This document shows, piece after piece, positions 36,459 through 44,502 of a stretch of DNA of 44,502 nucleotides (the first letter of the stretch is position 1; the number at the start of each line of letters is the position of its first letter). Source of the DNA: Nodosilinea foveolarum (GTDB lineage Bacteria; Cyanobacteriota; Cyanobacteriia; Phormidesmidales; Phormidesmidaceae); contig QBMC01000018.1 of NCBI GenBank assembly GCA_003242035.1, forward strand, positions 1-44,502, in the 5' to 3' direction. The translations under genes were made by a program, and so were the position numbers. The notes under the pieces were generated by a model. It was not told where the DNA came from and did not search any database. It was given only the letters and a program-made list of their open reading frames with translations.

Positions 36459-38267
36459 CTAAATAGCGCTTAACGGCTCGCCTGTCTGTACTTTCCATAG
36501 TCCAGCGTAAATTCCATCTTTGCGAATAAGTTCTTCATGGGTGCCTCCTTCCACCAGTTCGCCGCGATCCATCACATAAATGCAGTGAGCATTTCGCACG
36601 GTGGATAAGCGATGGGCGATCGCCACTACCGTTCTCTCCTGAGTAATTTTCTCCAAAGATTTTTGAATCGCCGCTTCAGTTTCGTTATCTACCGCAGAGG
36701 TCGCCTCATCTAAAATCAGAATGGGGGGATTCTTTAGCAGAGCGCGGGCGATCGCCAGTCGCTGCCGCTGACCGCCCGACAGTTTTTGGCCGCGCTCGCC
36801 CACCACCGTGTCGTACCCTCGCGGTAGCTCCACGATAAAGTCATGGGCCTCAGCCACTTTTGCCGCCCTGACAATCTCTCTCTCAGTTGCCTTAAAACTG
36901 CCGTAAGCGATGTTTTCTGCCACCGTTCCATGAAAGAGGAACACATCCTGGCTGACTAAACCAATCGCTCGGCGCAAATCTCTTAAGTCGAGCGATTGCA
37001 AATCTAGCCCATCTAGAGTGATATAGCCCGAATTTACCTCATAAAACCGCAATAGCAGTTTTACTAAAGTGCTTTTACCCGATCCGGTTGCCCCTACAAT
37101 GGCCGTTGTTTTTCCAGCGGGCAGTCTCAAAGAAAGATCTTTCAAAATAGGCAACCGGTCTCGATAGCTAAACGTGACGTTATCAAAAACAATCTCGCCG
37201 CTTACCTGCGTAGCCGGAAGCGCCACATCTCCCGGACGAATCGCCACAGGCGTATCCAACAAATTCATCACTCGCTGAGTAGAAGCCATCGCCCGTTGAT
37301 ACTGGTCGAGCGTTTCGCCCAGTCGCGTTAGCGGCCATAGCAGCCGCTGCGTCAGAAAAACCAGCACAGTATAGGTGCCAGGTTCTAACCGCCCCGCTAC
37401 CGCTGCCAAACCGCCATAGAACAAAATGCCGGTAAATCCGATCAGAATAATAATGCGAATCAGCGGAATAAACGCGGCACTCAGGCGGATCGCTTGCTGA
37501 TTGCTCAGGCGGTAGGCATCGCTCTCTCGACTGAGTTGCCCTAGCTCGTAAGCCTCGGAAGTGAAGCTTTTGATCGTAGATATGCCGGTTAGATTATTGA
37601 CCAGTCGGCTATTGATCGATCCGGCTCGCTCTCGCACCTCGGCATAGCGGGGAGCCAGATACTTTTGAAAGGCGATCGCCCCCCAGATAATAAACGGCAT
37701 CGGCACAATCGCCATCCAAGCCAAACTAGGAGCCAGCACAAAAAACACAGCGCCAATAATCAGCACCGTCGCACTCATCTGAATGAGCTGGTTGGCCCCC
37801 CTATCTAAAAACCGCTCTAGCTGGTTGATGTCGTCATTGAGCATCGACATCAGCTCGCCCGTACTGCGCTCCTCAAAGTAAGCCATCTCCAGACTTTGCA
37901 CATGGCGATAGGCATCTATGCGCAAATCGTGCTCCATAGACTGCGACAAGTTACGCCACAGCAGCTCGTAAGCATACTGAAACGCCGACTCCAAAATCCA
38001 GACCAAAAAGGTTAGCGCAGAAAGCACAATAAACTGCGATCGCAAATCGGTAATCCCCCACTGTGCCAGCACAGACGTTTGCTGATCGACCACAATATCA
38101 ATCGCCAGACCAATCAAGGCGGGCGGCGCTAAATCGAAAACCGTATTGAGGAAAGAACAAAGACTCGCCAGCCAAACCTTGCGACGATAGCGGCGACCAT
38201 AAACAAGCAAACGTTGGAAAGGATGGCGAGACAAAGGAGCCATAAGAGTTGCAAACAGTCGTTGCAT
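36459..38267 (-). CDS. ABC transporter, fused permease and ATPase (MsbA-like half-transporter)
   Basis: This is a 602-residue homodimer-type exporter. Six hydrophobic segments lie between about residues 30 and 310. The nucleotide-binding domain follows with Walker A (GATGSGKSTLVKLLLRFY near 390), Q-loop IGLVSQDVFLFHGTV, signature LSGGQRQRLAIARAL near 497 and Walker B ILILDEATSAVDNETE. It probably exports a lipid, glycolipid or peptide. Its place at the end of the polysaccharide locus suggests envelope-related cargo, but a Wzx flippase is already present, so this is not needed for the Wzx/Wzy route itself. It is separated by 617 bp from the polysaccharide genes. Confidence 0.93.
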   Translation of the reverse strand: MQRLFATLMAPLSRHPFQRLLVYGRRYRRKVWLASLCSFLNTVFDLAPPALIGLAIDIVVDQQTSVLAQWGITDLRSQFIVLSALTFLVWILESAFQYAYELLWRNLSQSMEHDLRIDAYRHVQSLEMAYFEERSTGELMSMLNDDINQLERFLDRGANQLIQMSATVLIIGAVFFVLAPSLAWMAIVPMPFIIWGAIAFQKYLAPRYAEVRERAGSINSRLVNNLTGISTIKSFTSEAYELGQLSRESDAYRLSNQQAIRLSAAFIPLIRIIILIGFTGILFYGGLAAVAGRLEPGTYTVLVFLTQRLLWPLTRLGETLDQYQRAMASTQRVMNLLDTPVAIRPGDVALPATQVSGEIVFDNVTFSYRDRLPILKDLSLRLPAGKTTAIVGATGSGKSTLVKLLLRFYEVNSGYITLDGLDLQSLDLRDLRRAIGLVSQDVFLFHGTVAENIAYGSFKATEREIVRAAKVAEAHDFIVELPRGYDTVVGERGQKLSGGQRQRLAIARALLKNPPILILDEATSAVDNETEAAIQKSLEKITQERTVVAIAHRLSTVRNAHCIYVMDRGELVEGGTHEELIRKDGIYAGLWKVQTGEPLSAI

Positions 38268-38404
38268 AGCAGCAGGAAAGGCTTACGACTATAGCAAACT
38301 GGCTTGCAAACGCTATCTCTCTAGAACAGCATCAGGTCTCAAAATGCTCACATAGCCCTTTTCCTCTCGGGCTTTAATCCTTCGAATAAAGTCCTAACGC
38401 GAGC

Positions 38405-40528
38405 CTAAGCTTCGCTCGCCACATTAGGTGAATTAACCATCTGAAACCCCAGGTCATTGAGCACCCAGCGAATCACCTGCTCAGCAAACAAATCAATCTC
38501 TCTAACAGATAGCTTAATCGGCTCCGTTAGAGCCGCTCTCGTCGGTAAAATTCTGCTAGGTGCCAACGTCGGGCCAGAAACACTCATAATGTCTTCTAGC
38601 TCCTTAGCCATCACCTCTACGCCCAAAATACTTTCGACCGATTCCACCGTTAAAGCAGGCACAGCCGTCTGCCCAGTATCATTTGCCTCATTGATAATCG
38701 CCGACAGCTCAGAAACCAGGGAGGCTTCCGCCTTGAGCGCTGAAGCAGCTACCACCGGCTGATTGCCAACAGAACCTGTCCGATGCGCAGCCAGCGCTTT
38801 ATCGCCTCTGGTAATTTCCAGCAGCTCCGCCATCAGCTCATCGGTAGAGATAGGCGGCGCAGATTCTGGCCCTATAGAAGAGAGTACTGTTGTCAGCAGC
38901 TCGTTCTCTAGTTCGCCACGCTCAGCGTCCGCCTCTCCATACAAGCTAAACGAAGAGAAGCTTGTTTCTACAGCAGCCGGTGCAATCGAGAATGCCTCCA
39001 ACGGTTGAGGGGAGGCTAGAGGAGAACGTTGAGAGGCCGACGATGTTGACTGTAAATCTAAACCCTCTAGCGGACTGAGATGCCCCAGTCGCTGCTGCCG
39101 CTGATTGCGATGATGAACTGCCGCCGTCGCCAGAGCGCCCGCCGCGATCGCAATTCCCAACAGCGTCTTCGATAGCGTACCGTTCGCAAAATAGGGCGCA
39201 AGCAACTGAGCTTGTGAAACCGCCGATCCCTCAGACTCGGGCGCAGTAGACCGATCGACCACTAGCTGCCCTTTAGCTGTACTTGCCCGCTGCGTCTCGG
39301 CCGGTTCGTACTCCGCCACAACCTGAGTCGCCGTCGATAGCTCGCCTTTGAGCTGTTCGTATTGCCCAATATCAGCCACTAGCTGAGAATGACGGCCTTG
39401 CAAGCGCTGGCTAATGACATCGAGCGTATCCTTTCGCAGTTGCTGCACCCGATCTTGATGGGTCGCCACCACCAGATTTTGCATAATATCAATCGCCACC
39501 GGCGCTTTACTGATAAATCCAATCTGCGCCGCCTCATCCGACATCGCATATTTTGGGAAAGCCTGCTCTGCGGCCTTAGCTAACCACTGTTGATGATATT
39601 TATAGTCGCTATAAATCTCGTTGAGACGAGTCCCGTCTACATTGGCAGCGCTAAACTCTTCTTGCATATTTTGCTCAGCTTTTTGCAGCCTCGCCCATAC
39701 CGCCTGATATTCTTCATCAGCTCCTAGCACTTGGTCGGGCAAAGAAACATCTGCATCAACCGTTAGCAGCCGCATTTTAAGCTGAGTTGAAAGGCGCTGA
39801 TTTCGCTCAATATTGGCATCGAGCTGCGTCCCTTGCTCCGCTATCTCAGCCATCCGACTAGCCAACACGTTGCGGTAGGCCGCCATGTCCTGCTGCCCAT
39901 TAGCCGCTTCAAAATCAGCCACCTTTTGCCGAAGCTGCTGCGCCTGCTGGCGTGCCGTAAATAGCTTAGAATCGGTTCCGGAATCGGTAGCTAGGTCAAC
40001 CGCCGACGGTTGGGTAGCGCGCTCATTTTCAGCGCGCACACTTTCAGAGCGCACATTCTCAGATGGTAATACCGGCTGTACTTTTGCCGCACTCACGAGC
40101 TGGGCCACTACCGCCTGGGTTTGCTCAGGGCTAGCATCGGTCGGCGACTGATAAGACAGCTTGAGGCTACCGTCTTGGGTACGCGACAGCAAAGGATTGA
40201 GAGTCGCCTTTCCCCGGCTCGAACGGACGCTAAAGCTAGCCCGCGCAGAGTCCGAAGCTTGAGGCACAACCGCGCTGGCCATGGGTTCAGCCGTCTGCTG
40301 CCGCGAAGCCGCCCGTTGGACAATATCTGTACTATCTCGTGGTCCTTCGTAGGCGATCGCCTGCTGGCCTGCTAACGGCAACACCATTCCCACAGAAGCC
40401 GCCGCTACACCAGCGATCGCCCCGGTGCGCTTTCGCTCTGACCGGCAAGGCTTACCCACCGGTAGCGTAACGGCCAATAGAGCATCGGTAGAAGACATTA
40501 TCGGCTGTGCATTTAGACGGCTTTGCAT
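38405..40528 (-). CDS. Long coiled-coil membrane protein of unknown function
   Basis: This 707-residue protein is not recognised as a known family. After a basic 35-residue start there is a hydrophobic stretch (GAIAGVAAASVGMVLPLAG, about 38-56), which could be a signal peptide or span. A Ser/Ala/Gln-rich region follows, then heptad-rich coiled coil (about 190-405). A clear single transmembrane segment lies near 455-472 (LLGIAIAAGALATAAVHH), and a long acidic C-terminal part ends in a helical segment, REIDLFAEQVIRWVLNDLGF. An extracytoplasmic coiled coil tethered by one span is the likely topology. An internal Met at residue 11 is an alternative start. It is divergent from the sugar epimerase gene. 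Confidence 0.75.
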   Translation of the reverse strand: MQSRLNAQPIMSSTDALLAVTLPVGKPCRSERKRTGAIAGVAAASVGMVLPLAGQQAIAYEGPRDSTDIVQRAASRQQTAEPMASAVVPQASDSARASFSVRSSRGKATLNPLLSRTQDGSLKLSYQSPTDASPEQTQAVVAQLVSAAKVQPVLPSENVRSESVRAENERATQPSAVDLATDSGTDSKLFTARQQAQQLRQKVADFEAANGQQDMAAYRNVLASRMAEIAEQGTQLDANIERNQRLSTQLKMRLLTVDADVSLPDQVLGADEEYQAVWARLQKAEQNMQEEFSAANVDGTRLNEIYSDYKYHQQWLAKAAEQAFPKYAMSDEAAQIGFISKAPVAIDIMQNLVVATHQDRVQQLRKDTLDVISQRLQGRHSQLVADIGQYEQLKGELSTATQVVAEYEPAETQRASTAKGQLVVDRSTAPESEGSAVSQAQLLAPYFANGTLSKTLLGIAIAAGALATAAVHHRNQRQQRLGHLSPLEGLDLQSTSSASQRSPLASPQPLEAFSIAPAAVETSFSSFSLYGEADAERGELENELLTTVLSSIGPESAPPISTDELMAELLEITRGDKALAAHRTGSVGNQPVVAASALKAEASLVSELSAIINEANDTGQTAVPALTVESVESILGVEVMAKELEDIMSVSGPTLAPSRILPTRAALTEPIKLSVREIDLFAEQVIRWVLNDLGFQMVNSPNVASEA

Positions 40529-40667
40529 AGCGACCTGCGCGAAGGTAAAAACTAAGGACTATCGTAAAAAAAGACCAGCGCCTCAGTTATTTCTCTATAC
40601 TCGAAGCTGAAATGATATCCGGGGAATATGCGTTGTATTACCTAGCAAAGCCACCCGTTACCACGCC

Positions 40668-41903
40668 ATGACATCCCAATTCGACTCACTCAGTAACCTA
40701 TACAAAACAACCCTGCTAGAAAACGTAGTGCCCTTTTGGGCAACCCATTCTATCGACGCAGAGCAAGGTGGATACTTTACCTGCTTAGACCAGAAAGGTC
40801 GCCCTTACGACACCGATAAGTTTATCTGGCTGCAAAATCGGCAGGTCTGGCTGTTTTCTATGCTGTGCAATCAAAAGGTGGGGAGCGAGCAGCAGCAGGA
40901 ATCGTGGCTGGCGATCGCCCAACACGGCGCAGATTTTTTGGCAGCGCACGGCAGAGACAACGCAGGCAACTGGTACTTTTCACTCAACCGTTCAGGCGAG
41001 CCACTGACGCAGCCTTACAGCATATTTTCCGACTGCTTTGCGGCGATGGCCTTTAGTCAGTACGCTTTGGCTCTACCTGTGGGTGACGCGCAATTCTCCG
41101 GCGGAGAGGTTTCACCAACGCCAGCCCAAAAAATCGCCCTCCAAGCCTACGAAAACGTCCTGCGCCGCCAGGACAACCCCAAGGGCCAATACAGCAAAGC
41201 TTATCCTGGCACCCGTCCGCTCAAGGCGCTGGCCGTCCCGATGATTTTGGCTAATTTGTCATTAGAAATGGACTGGCTGCTCGCGGGTGATCGCCTAGAA
41301 ACCGTCCTCCAAAAAACCACCCACGAAGTCATGAACGACTTTTTAGACCGCGACCGGATGCTCCTATACGAACATGTCTCGCCCACAGGTGAGTTCGTAG
41401 ACTGCTACGAAGGCCGATTGATTAACCCCGGCCACGGCATTGAAGCGATGTGGTTTATGATGGCGATCGCCGAAAGGCAAAACAACCCGGCGCTCATCGA
41501 CCAAGCAGGCGAGGTGATTCTCTCTATCCTCGACTACGCTTGGGACGAAAAATACGGCGGACTCTACTACTTTTTAGACAGCCAAGGGCATCCGCCCCAG
41601 CAGCTAGAATGGGATCAAAAGCTTTGGTGGGTACATTTAGAAACCCTCGTCGCCCTTTCGATGGCCTACCGGCTCACCCAAAAAGAGCGCTACTGGATCT
41701 GGTATCAGCGCGTTCACGACTATACCTGGGGCCACTTTAGCGACCCCGAAAACGGCGAATGGTACGGCTATCTAAACCGTCAGGGCGATGTGTTGTTGCC
41801 GTTAAAAGGTGGAAAGTGGAAAGGCTGCTTCCATGTCCCTAGAGCCATGTATCTCTGCTGGCAGCAGTTCGAGCAGATGTCGCCACTAACCCCATGTCCA
41901 TAA
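40668..41903 (+). CDS. AGE-family sugar epimerase/isomerase (N-acylglucosamine 2-epimerase-like)
   Basis: This is a 411-residue (alpha/alpha)6 barrel enzyme. The family's active-site features are visible: [11 protein letters not shown] near 57, [13 protein letters not shown] with His256, [17 protein letters not shown] near 289, and the [11 protein letters not shown] segment with His323. Members interconvert GlcNAc and ManNAc, or act as mannose/glucose or cellobiose epimerases; the sequence does not decide which. Its stop codon overlaps the start of arfB by ten bases. The NahK-like kinase three genes downstream hints at amino-sugar salvage or precursor supply. Confidence 0.9.
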   Translation: MTSQFDSLSNLYKTTLLENVVPFWATHSIDAEQGGYFTCLDQKGRPYDTDKFIWLQNRQVWLFSMLCNQKVGSEQQQESWLAIAQHGADFLAAHGRDNAGNWYFSLNRSGEPLTQPYSIFSDCFAAMAFSQYALALPVGDAQFSGGEVSPTPAQKIALQAYENVLRRQDNPKGQYSKAYPGTRPLKALAVPMILANLSLEMDWLLAGDRLETVLQKTTHEVMNDFLDRDRMLLYEHVSPTGEFVDCYEGRLINPGHGIEAMWFMMAIAERQNNPALIDQAGEVILSILDYAWDEKYGGLYYFLDSQGHPPQQLEWDQKLWWVHLETLVALSMAYRLTQKERYWIWYQRVHDYTWGHFSDPENGEWYGYLNRQGDVLLPLKGGKWKGCFHVPRAMYLCWQQFEQMSPLTPCP

Positions 41904-42313
41904 GAATCTCTCACACCGTCTCCATTCCAGATAGCGAAATTGAGATGAGCGCCATTCGTTCGCAGGGAGCGGGCGGCCAAAACGTGAACAAGGTCGCCAC
42001 CGCCGTTCATCTCCGCTTTGATGTAGGCGCATCCTCCCTACCCGACTTTTACAAGCGACGGCTTTTGGCCCTCTCCGACAAGCGCCTTACTAAAGACGGC
42101 ATCATTGTAATTAAATCGCAGCAGCACCGGTCGCAAGAGCGCAATCGAGAAGCGGCTTTAGAACGCCTTAAGCAGATGATTAAAGCCGCCGCTGTTTTAC
42201 CGAAGAAAAGGCGAACGACTAAGCCTACCAAGGCTTCCAAGCGCAGAAGACTAGACGGTAAAGCTCAGCGATCGCAGCTCAAATCTTCGCGCAAAAATGT
42301 CGATTTAGAATAA
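41894..42313 (+). CDS. arfB: Alternative ribosome-rescue factor/peptidyl-tRNA hydrolase ArfB (YaeJ)
   Basis: This 139-residue protein has the catalytic GGQ of class I release factors in [22 protein letters not shown] (given in parts; GGQ near residue 27). The C-terminal tail is long, basic and lysine/arginine-rich, as needed to enter the empty mRNA channel of stalled ribosomes. It releases nascent chains on ribosomes stalled without a stop codon. The start overlaps the end of the epimerase gene, suggesting translational coupling. Confidence 0.94.
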   Translation: MSIRISHTVSIPDSEIEMSAIRSQGAGGQNVNKVATAVHLRFDVGASSLPDFYKRRLLALSDKRLTKDGIIVIKSQQHRSQERNREAALERLKQMIKAAAVLPKKRRTTKPTKASKRRRLDGKAQRSQLKSSRKNVDLE

Positions 42314-42407
42314 CCCACTCAATCAACCGCTCGCTCAGCAGACGAAAACACACCACAGCAGCTTCACTTACTTAGCCGAACGTGGGAAGCTGGAGCAAAC
42401 CTCTTCT

Positions 42408-43256
42408 ATGCCCCGTGTACTACCCCATCCCACTTCGATGAGTTCAGCGAACCCCAACGCCCGTCTGAAAAGTCAGCTTGCAACCCATTCGAACAGCGAT
42501 CGCGACCTAGACCTAAACGCGCTCAACCAAAAGTTCGACCAGACTCCCGCCACCGATCTGATCGAATGGGCCGCCGAGACCTTTGGATCTCAGCTCGTGA
42601 TGAGTACCAGCTTTGGCATCCAAGCAGCCGTCATGCTAGGTCTCGTCACCCGCGTCATTCCCAACATCCCCGTCGTCTGGGTGGATACCGGCTATCTCCC
42701 TCCCGAAACCTATCGCTTCGCCGAGCAGCTTACCCAGCGGCTATCACTCAATCTCAAAGTCTATCAGTCGCCCATTAGCCCAGCTCGAATGGAAGCCCTG
42801 CACGGACGGCTATGGGAAGGTTCGGTAGAGGCATTTAACCGCTACGACCAGATTCGCAAAGTAGAGCCAATGCAGCGATCGCTCAAAGAACTAGGTGCAA
42901 CAGCTTGGCTAACCGGCCTTCGCGCCAAGCAAACCGACTTCAGAAAAACCCTCGACAGAATTGGCAAACAGACCACTGGCCAAGGCTCCTCAGCAGAAAC
43001 TCGCTACAAAATTCTCCCCATCCTCCACTGGAGCGCCAAAGACGTTTACGAATACCTCAGCGCCCACGACCTGCCCTACCATCCCTTCTTCGACCAGGGC
43101 TACGTTACCGTCGGCGACTGGCACTCTAGCCGACCGATGACCGCCGACGATACCAACGGACGGGCCACCCGATTCAACGGTCTCAAGCAAGAATGCGGCC
43201 TGCACATCCCTCAAACCCCCGAAGAAGCCGAAAGCCTCAACTCCAGCTCCTTATAA
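42408..43256 (+). CDS. cysH: Phosphoadenylyl-sulfate (PAPS) reductase
   Basis: This enzyme reduces PAPS to sulfite and PAP in assimilatory sulfate reduction with thioredoxin as donor. It is 282 residues long. The P-loop-like [14 protein letters not shown] is near 65 and [16 protein letters not shown] near 88. The segment [11 protein letters not shown] near 145 lacks the CysCys pair of APS reductases. The single catalytic Cys263 is in QECGLH. This points to a thioredoxin-dependent, cluster-free PAPS reductase. An in-frame ATG at 42438 is an alternative start. It draws on the same PAPS pool that the two sulfotransferases in this window would use. Confidence 0.95.
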   Translation: MPRVLPHPTSMSSANPNARLKSQLATHSNSDRDLDLNALNQKFDQTPATDLIEWAAETFGSQLVMSTSFGIQAAVMLGLVTRVIPNIPVVWVDTGYLPPETYRFAEQLTQRLSLNLKVYQSPISPARMEALHGRLWEGSVEAFNRYDQIRKVEPMQRSLKELGATAWLTGLRAKQTDFRKTLDRIGKQTTGQGSSAETRYKILPILHWSAKDVYEYLSAHDLPYHPFFDQGYVTVGDWHSSRPMTADDTNGRATRFNGLKQECGLHIPQTPEEAESLNSSSL

Positions 43257-43263
43257 AACTGTC

Positions 43264-44463
43264 ATGTCTGTCGATATTGCCACCCCTTTTCCACTCATCA
43301 ATATCGCCCAGCAATTTGTTCACCACGGCATTGTCATAGCCGTCAATCCACTGGGCAACGGCAACATCAACAGTACGTTTCTCGTCAAAGTAAAGCCCGC
43401 AGCCATCGGCCTAGCTAGCTCCACGACGCCTGCTAAATTTGTGCTCCAGCGGATTAACGCTCAGGTTTTTCGTCAGCCCGAACTTGTCATTCAAAACATG
43501 GTCGTACTGAGCGAACATCTCAAAAAACAGGGAGCGTCTCCAGATAGACGATGGGAAACCCCCACTATTTTGCCGACCCAATCGGGCGAAAACTACTGGC
43601 GAGATAGCGCGGGCGAATACTGGCGAGCCATCAGCTTTATCAAAGATGCCCAGCCGCTAGAAACCGTGCAAAACACCGCTCATGCTGAAGAAATTGGCTA
43701 TGCCCTAGCCATGTTCCACAGCCTTATTAGCACCCTTGATGCAGATAGTTTGGCCGATACGCTAGCGGGATTTCACATTACGCCGAATTATTTGGCAGAG
43801 TTTGAGCGATCGCTCACCCAAGCCGAAGATTTAGCCCAAGCAAACTATCCAAACGTAGACACAGAAATCGAACAGCGCCAATATTGTCTAGACTTCATCA
43901 CTCAGCGGCAAACCTGGGCGCATGTCTTAGAAAACGCCAAAGCCTCAGGCCAGCTCAAGCTGCGGCCCATCCACGGCGATCCCAAAGTCAACAATATTTT
44001 AATCGGCAAAAACGGTCAGGCCGTGAGCCTAATCGACTTGGACACCATAAAGCCAGGACTCATCCACTACGATATCGGCGACTGCCTGCGCTCTGGATGC
44101 AATCGACTCGGCGAAGAAACCGAAGATTGGCAAAACGTCGTATTCGACATAGACCTGGCAAAAGCCATCCTACGCGGCTACTTATCGCTAGCCTCAGATT
44201 TTCTCACCGAACAAGATTACGACTATCTATACGACAGCATTCGGCTGATTGCCTTCGAGCTAGGACTGAGATTCTTTACAGACTATCTGGCCCAAAATGT
44301 CTACTTCAAAGTGAAGCATCGCCGTCATAATCTGACGCGATCGCTAGTACAGTTCAAACTCACAGAAAGCATTGAGCAGCAGGCCGACCAGCTAAAAGAC
44401 ATTATTCAAGCATTACGAGCAAACACCCAATCCCACCGCGTCTCACCCCAACCCAAATGCTAG
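43264..44463 (+). CDS. APH-fold sugar kinase, NahK-like
   Basis: This is a 399-residue kinase of the aminoglycoside phosphotransferase fold. The catalytic loop HGDPKVNNIL (Asp239) and the metal-binding DLDT (Asp258/Asp260) are visible. They are followed by PGLIHYDIGDCLRSGCN, which closely matches the pattern of N-acetylhexosamine 1-kinases (DLDTVMPGL...D.GD..R.G). The early GNGNINSTF at residue about 32 is the nucleotide-binding loop. It likely phosphorylates a sugar, possibly HexNAc, at C1. It starts eight bases after cysH and may be co-transcribed. Confidence 0.85.
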   Translation: MSVDIATPFPLINIAQQFVHHGIVIAVNPLGNGNINSTFLVKVKPAAIGLASSTTPAKFVLQRINAQVFRQPELVIQNMVVLSEHLKKQGASPDRRWETPTILPTQSGENYWRDSAGEYWRAISFIKDAQPLETVQNTAHAEEIGYALAMFHSLISTLDADSLADTLAGFHITPNYLAEFERSLTQAEDLAQANYPNVDTEIEQRQYCLDFITQRQTWAHVLENAKASGQLKLRPIHGDPKVNNILIGKNGQAVSLIDLDTIKPGLIHYDIGDCLRSGCNRLGEETEDWQNVVFDIDLAKAILRGYLSLASDFLTEQDYDYLYDSIRLIAFELGLRFFTDYLAQNVYFKVKHRRHNLTRSLVQFKLTESIEQQADQLKDIIQALRANTQSHRVSPQPKC

Positions 44464-44473
44464 GGTTTAAAGC

Positions 44474-44502
44474 TTCATCACTCATAATTCATCACTCATC
44501 AC
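44474..44502. repeat. 14-bp tandem repeat running off the window end
   Basis: TTCATCACTCATAA is followed directly by TTCATCACTCATCAC, two near-identical units starting 11 bases after the kinase stop. Short heptamer-like repeats of this sort are common between cyanobacterial genes. The array may continue beyond the window. Confidence 0.7.

Overview
The window is most likely chromosomal DNA of a cyanobacterium. The octamer GCGATCGC (HIP1) and its one-base variants recur in almost every gene. The valyl-tRNA synthetase carries the cyanobacterial membrane-anchoring CAAD insertion, and several small proteins are of cyanobacterial type. A filamentous Leptolyngbya-like strain would fit, but the sequence alone does not fix the genus.

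Left part (1-9463), housekeeping and envelope genes on the + strand: a small-conductance mechanosensitive channel with an alanine-rich N-terminus, a GH15 glucoamylase/trehalase-like enzyme, a DrrA/DrrB-type ABC exporter pair, a small secreted protein followed by two hairpins, and valS. Next comes an accessory island (about 9489-12774). A short coiled protein with no good start codon lies divergent to a two-gene NLR-like module. The first gene of that module is a helical 'effector' ending in a short motif. The second overlaps it by ATGA and begins with the same motif, followed by NB-ARC, TPR repeats and a C-terminal membrane anchor. This arrangement is typical of bacterial amyloid-signalling (BASS) cell-death or immunity pairs. 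The NLR reading frame is broken by one base.

Middle part (13271-23329): gnd, a GHL10-type surface hydrolase, a SUI1/YciH factor and a rhomboid protease. Two adjacent degraded sensor kinases (18153-22038) carry in-frame stops, single-base deletions, internal deletions at microhomologies and a 97-bp MITE with a clean 5-bp target duplication. A sulfotransferase and a 48-residue membrane peptide follow.

Right part (23526-38267): an ABC ATPase, dut, and a large exopolysaccharide locus. The locus contains a Wzc-type chain-length tyrosine kinase, two GT2 and one GT61 glycosyltransferases, a second sulfotransferase, a Wzy-like polymerase, a Wzx-like flippase, a WecG/TagA-type transferase and a fused ABC exporter. 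Together they suggest a Wzx/Wzy-dependent and possibly sulfated polysaccharide. No outer-membrane export protein and no initiating phosphoglycosyl transferase are present here. A long coiled-coil membrane protein of unknown function follows. The end of the window (40668-44463) holds an AGE-family sugar epimerase, arfB, cysH (PAPS reductase) and a NahK-like sugar kinase, all on the + strand with short gaps.
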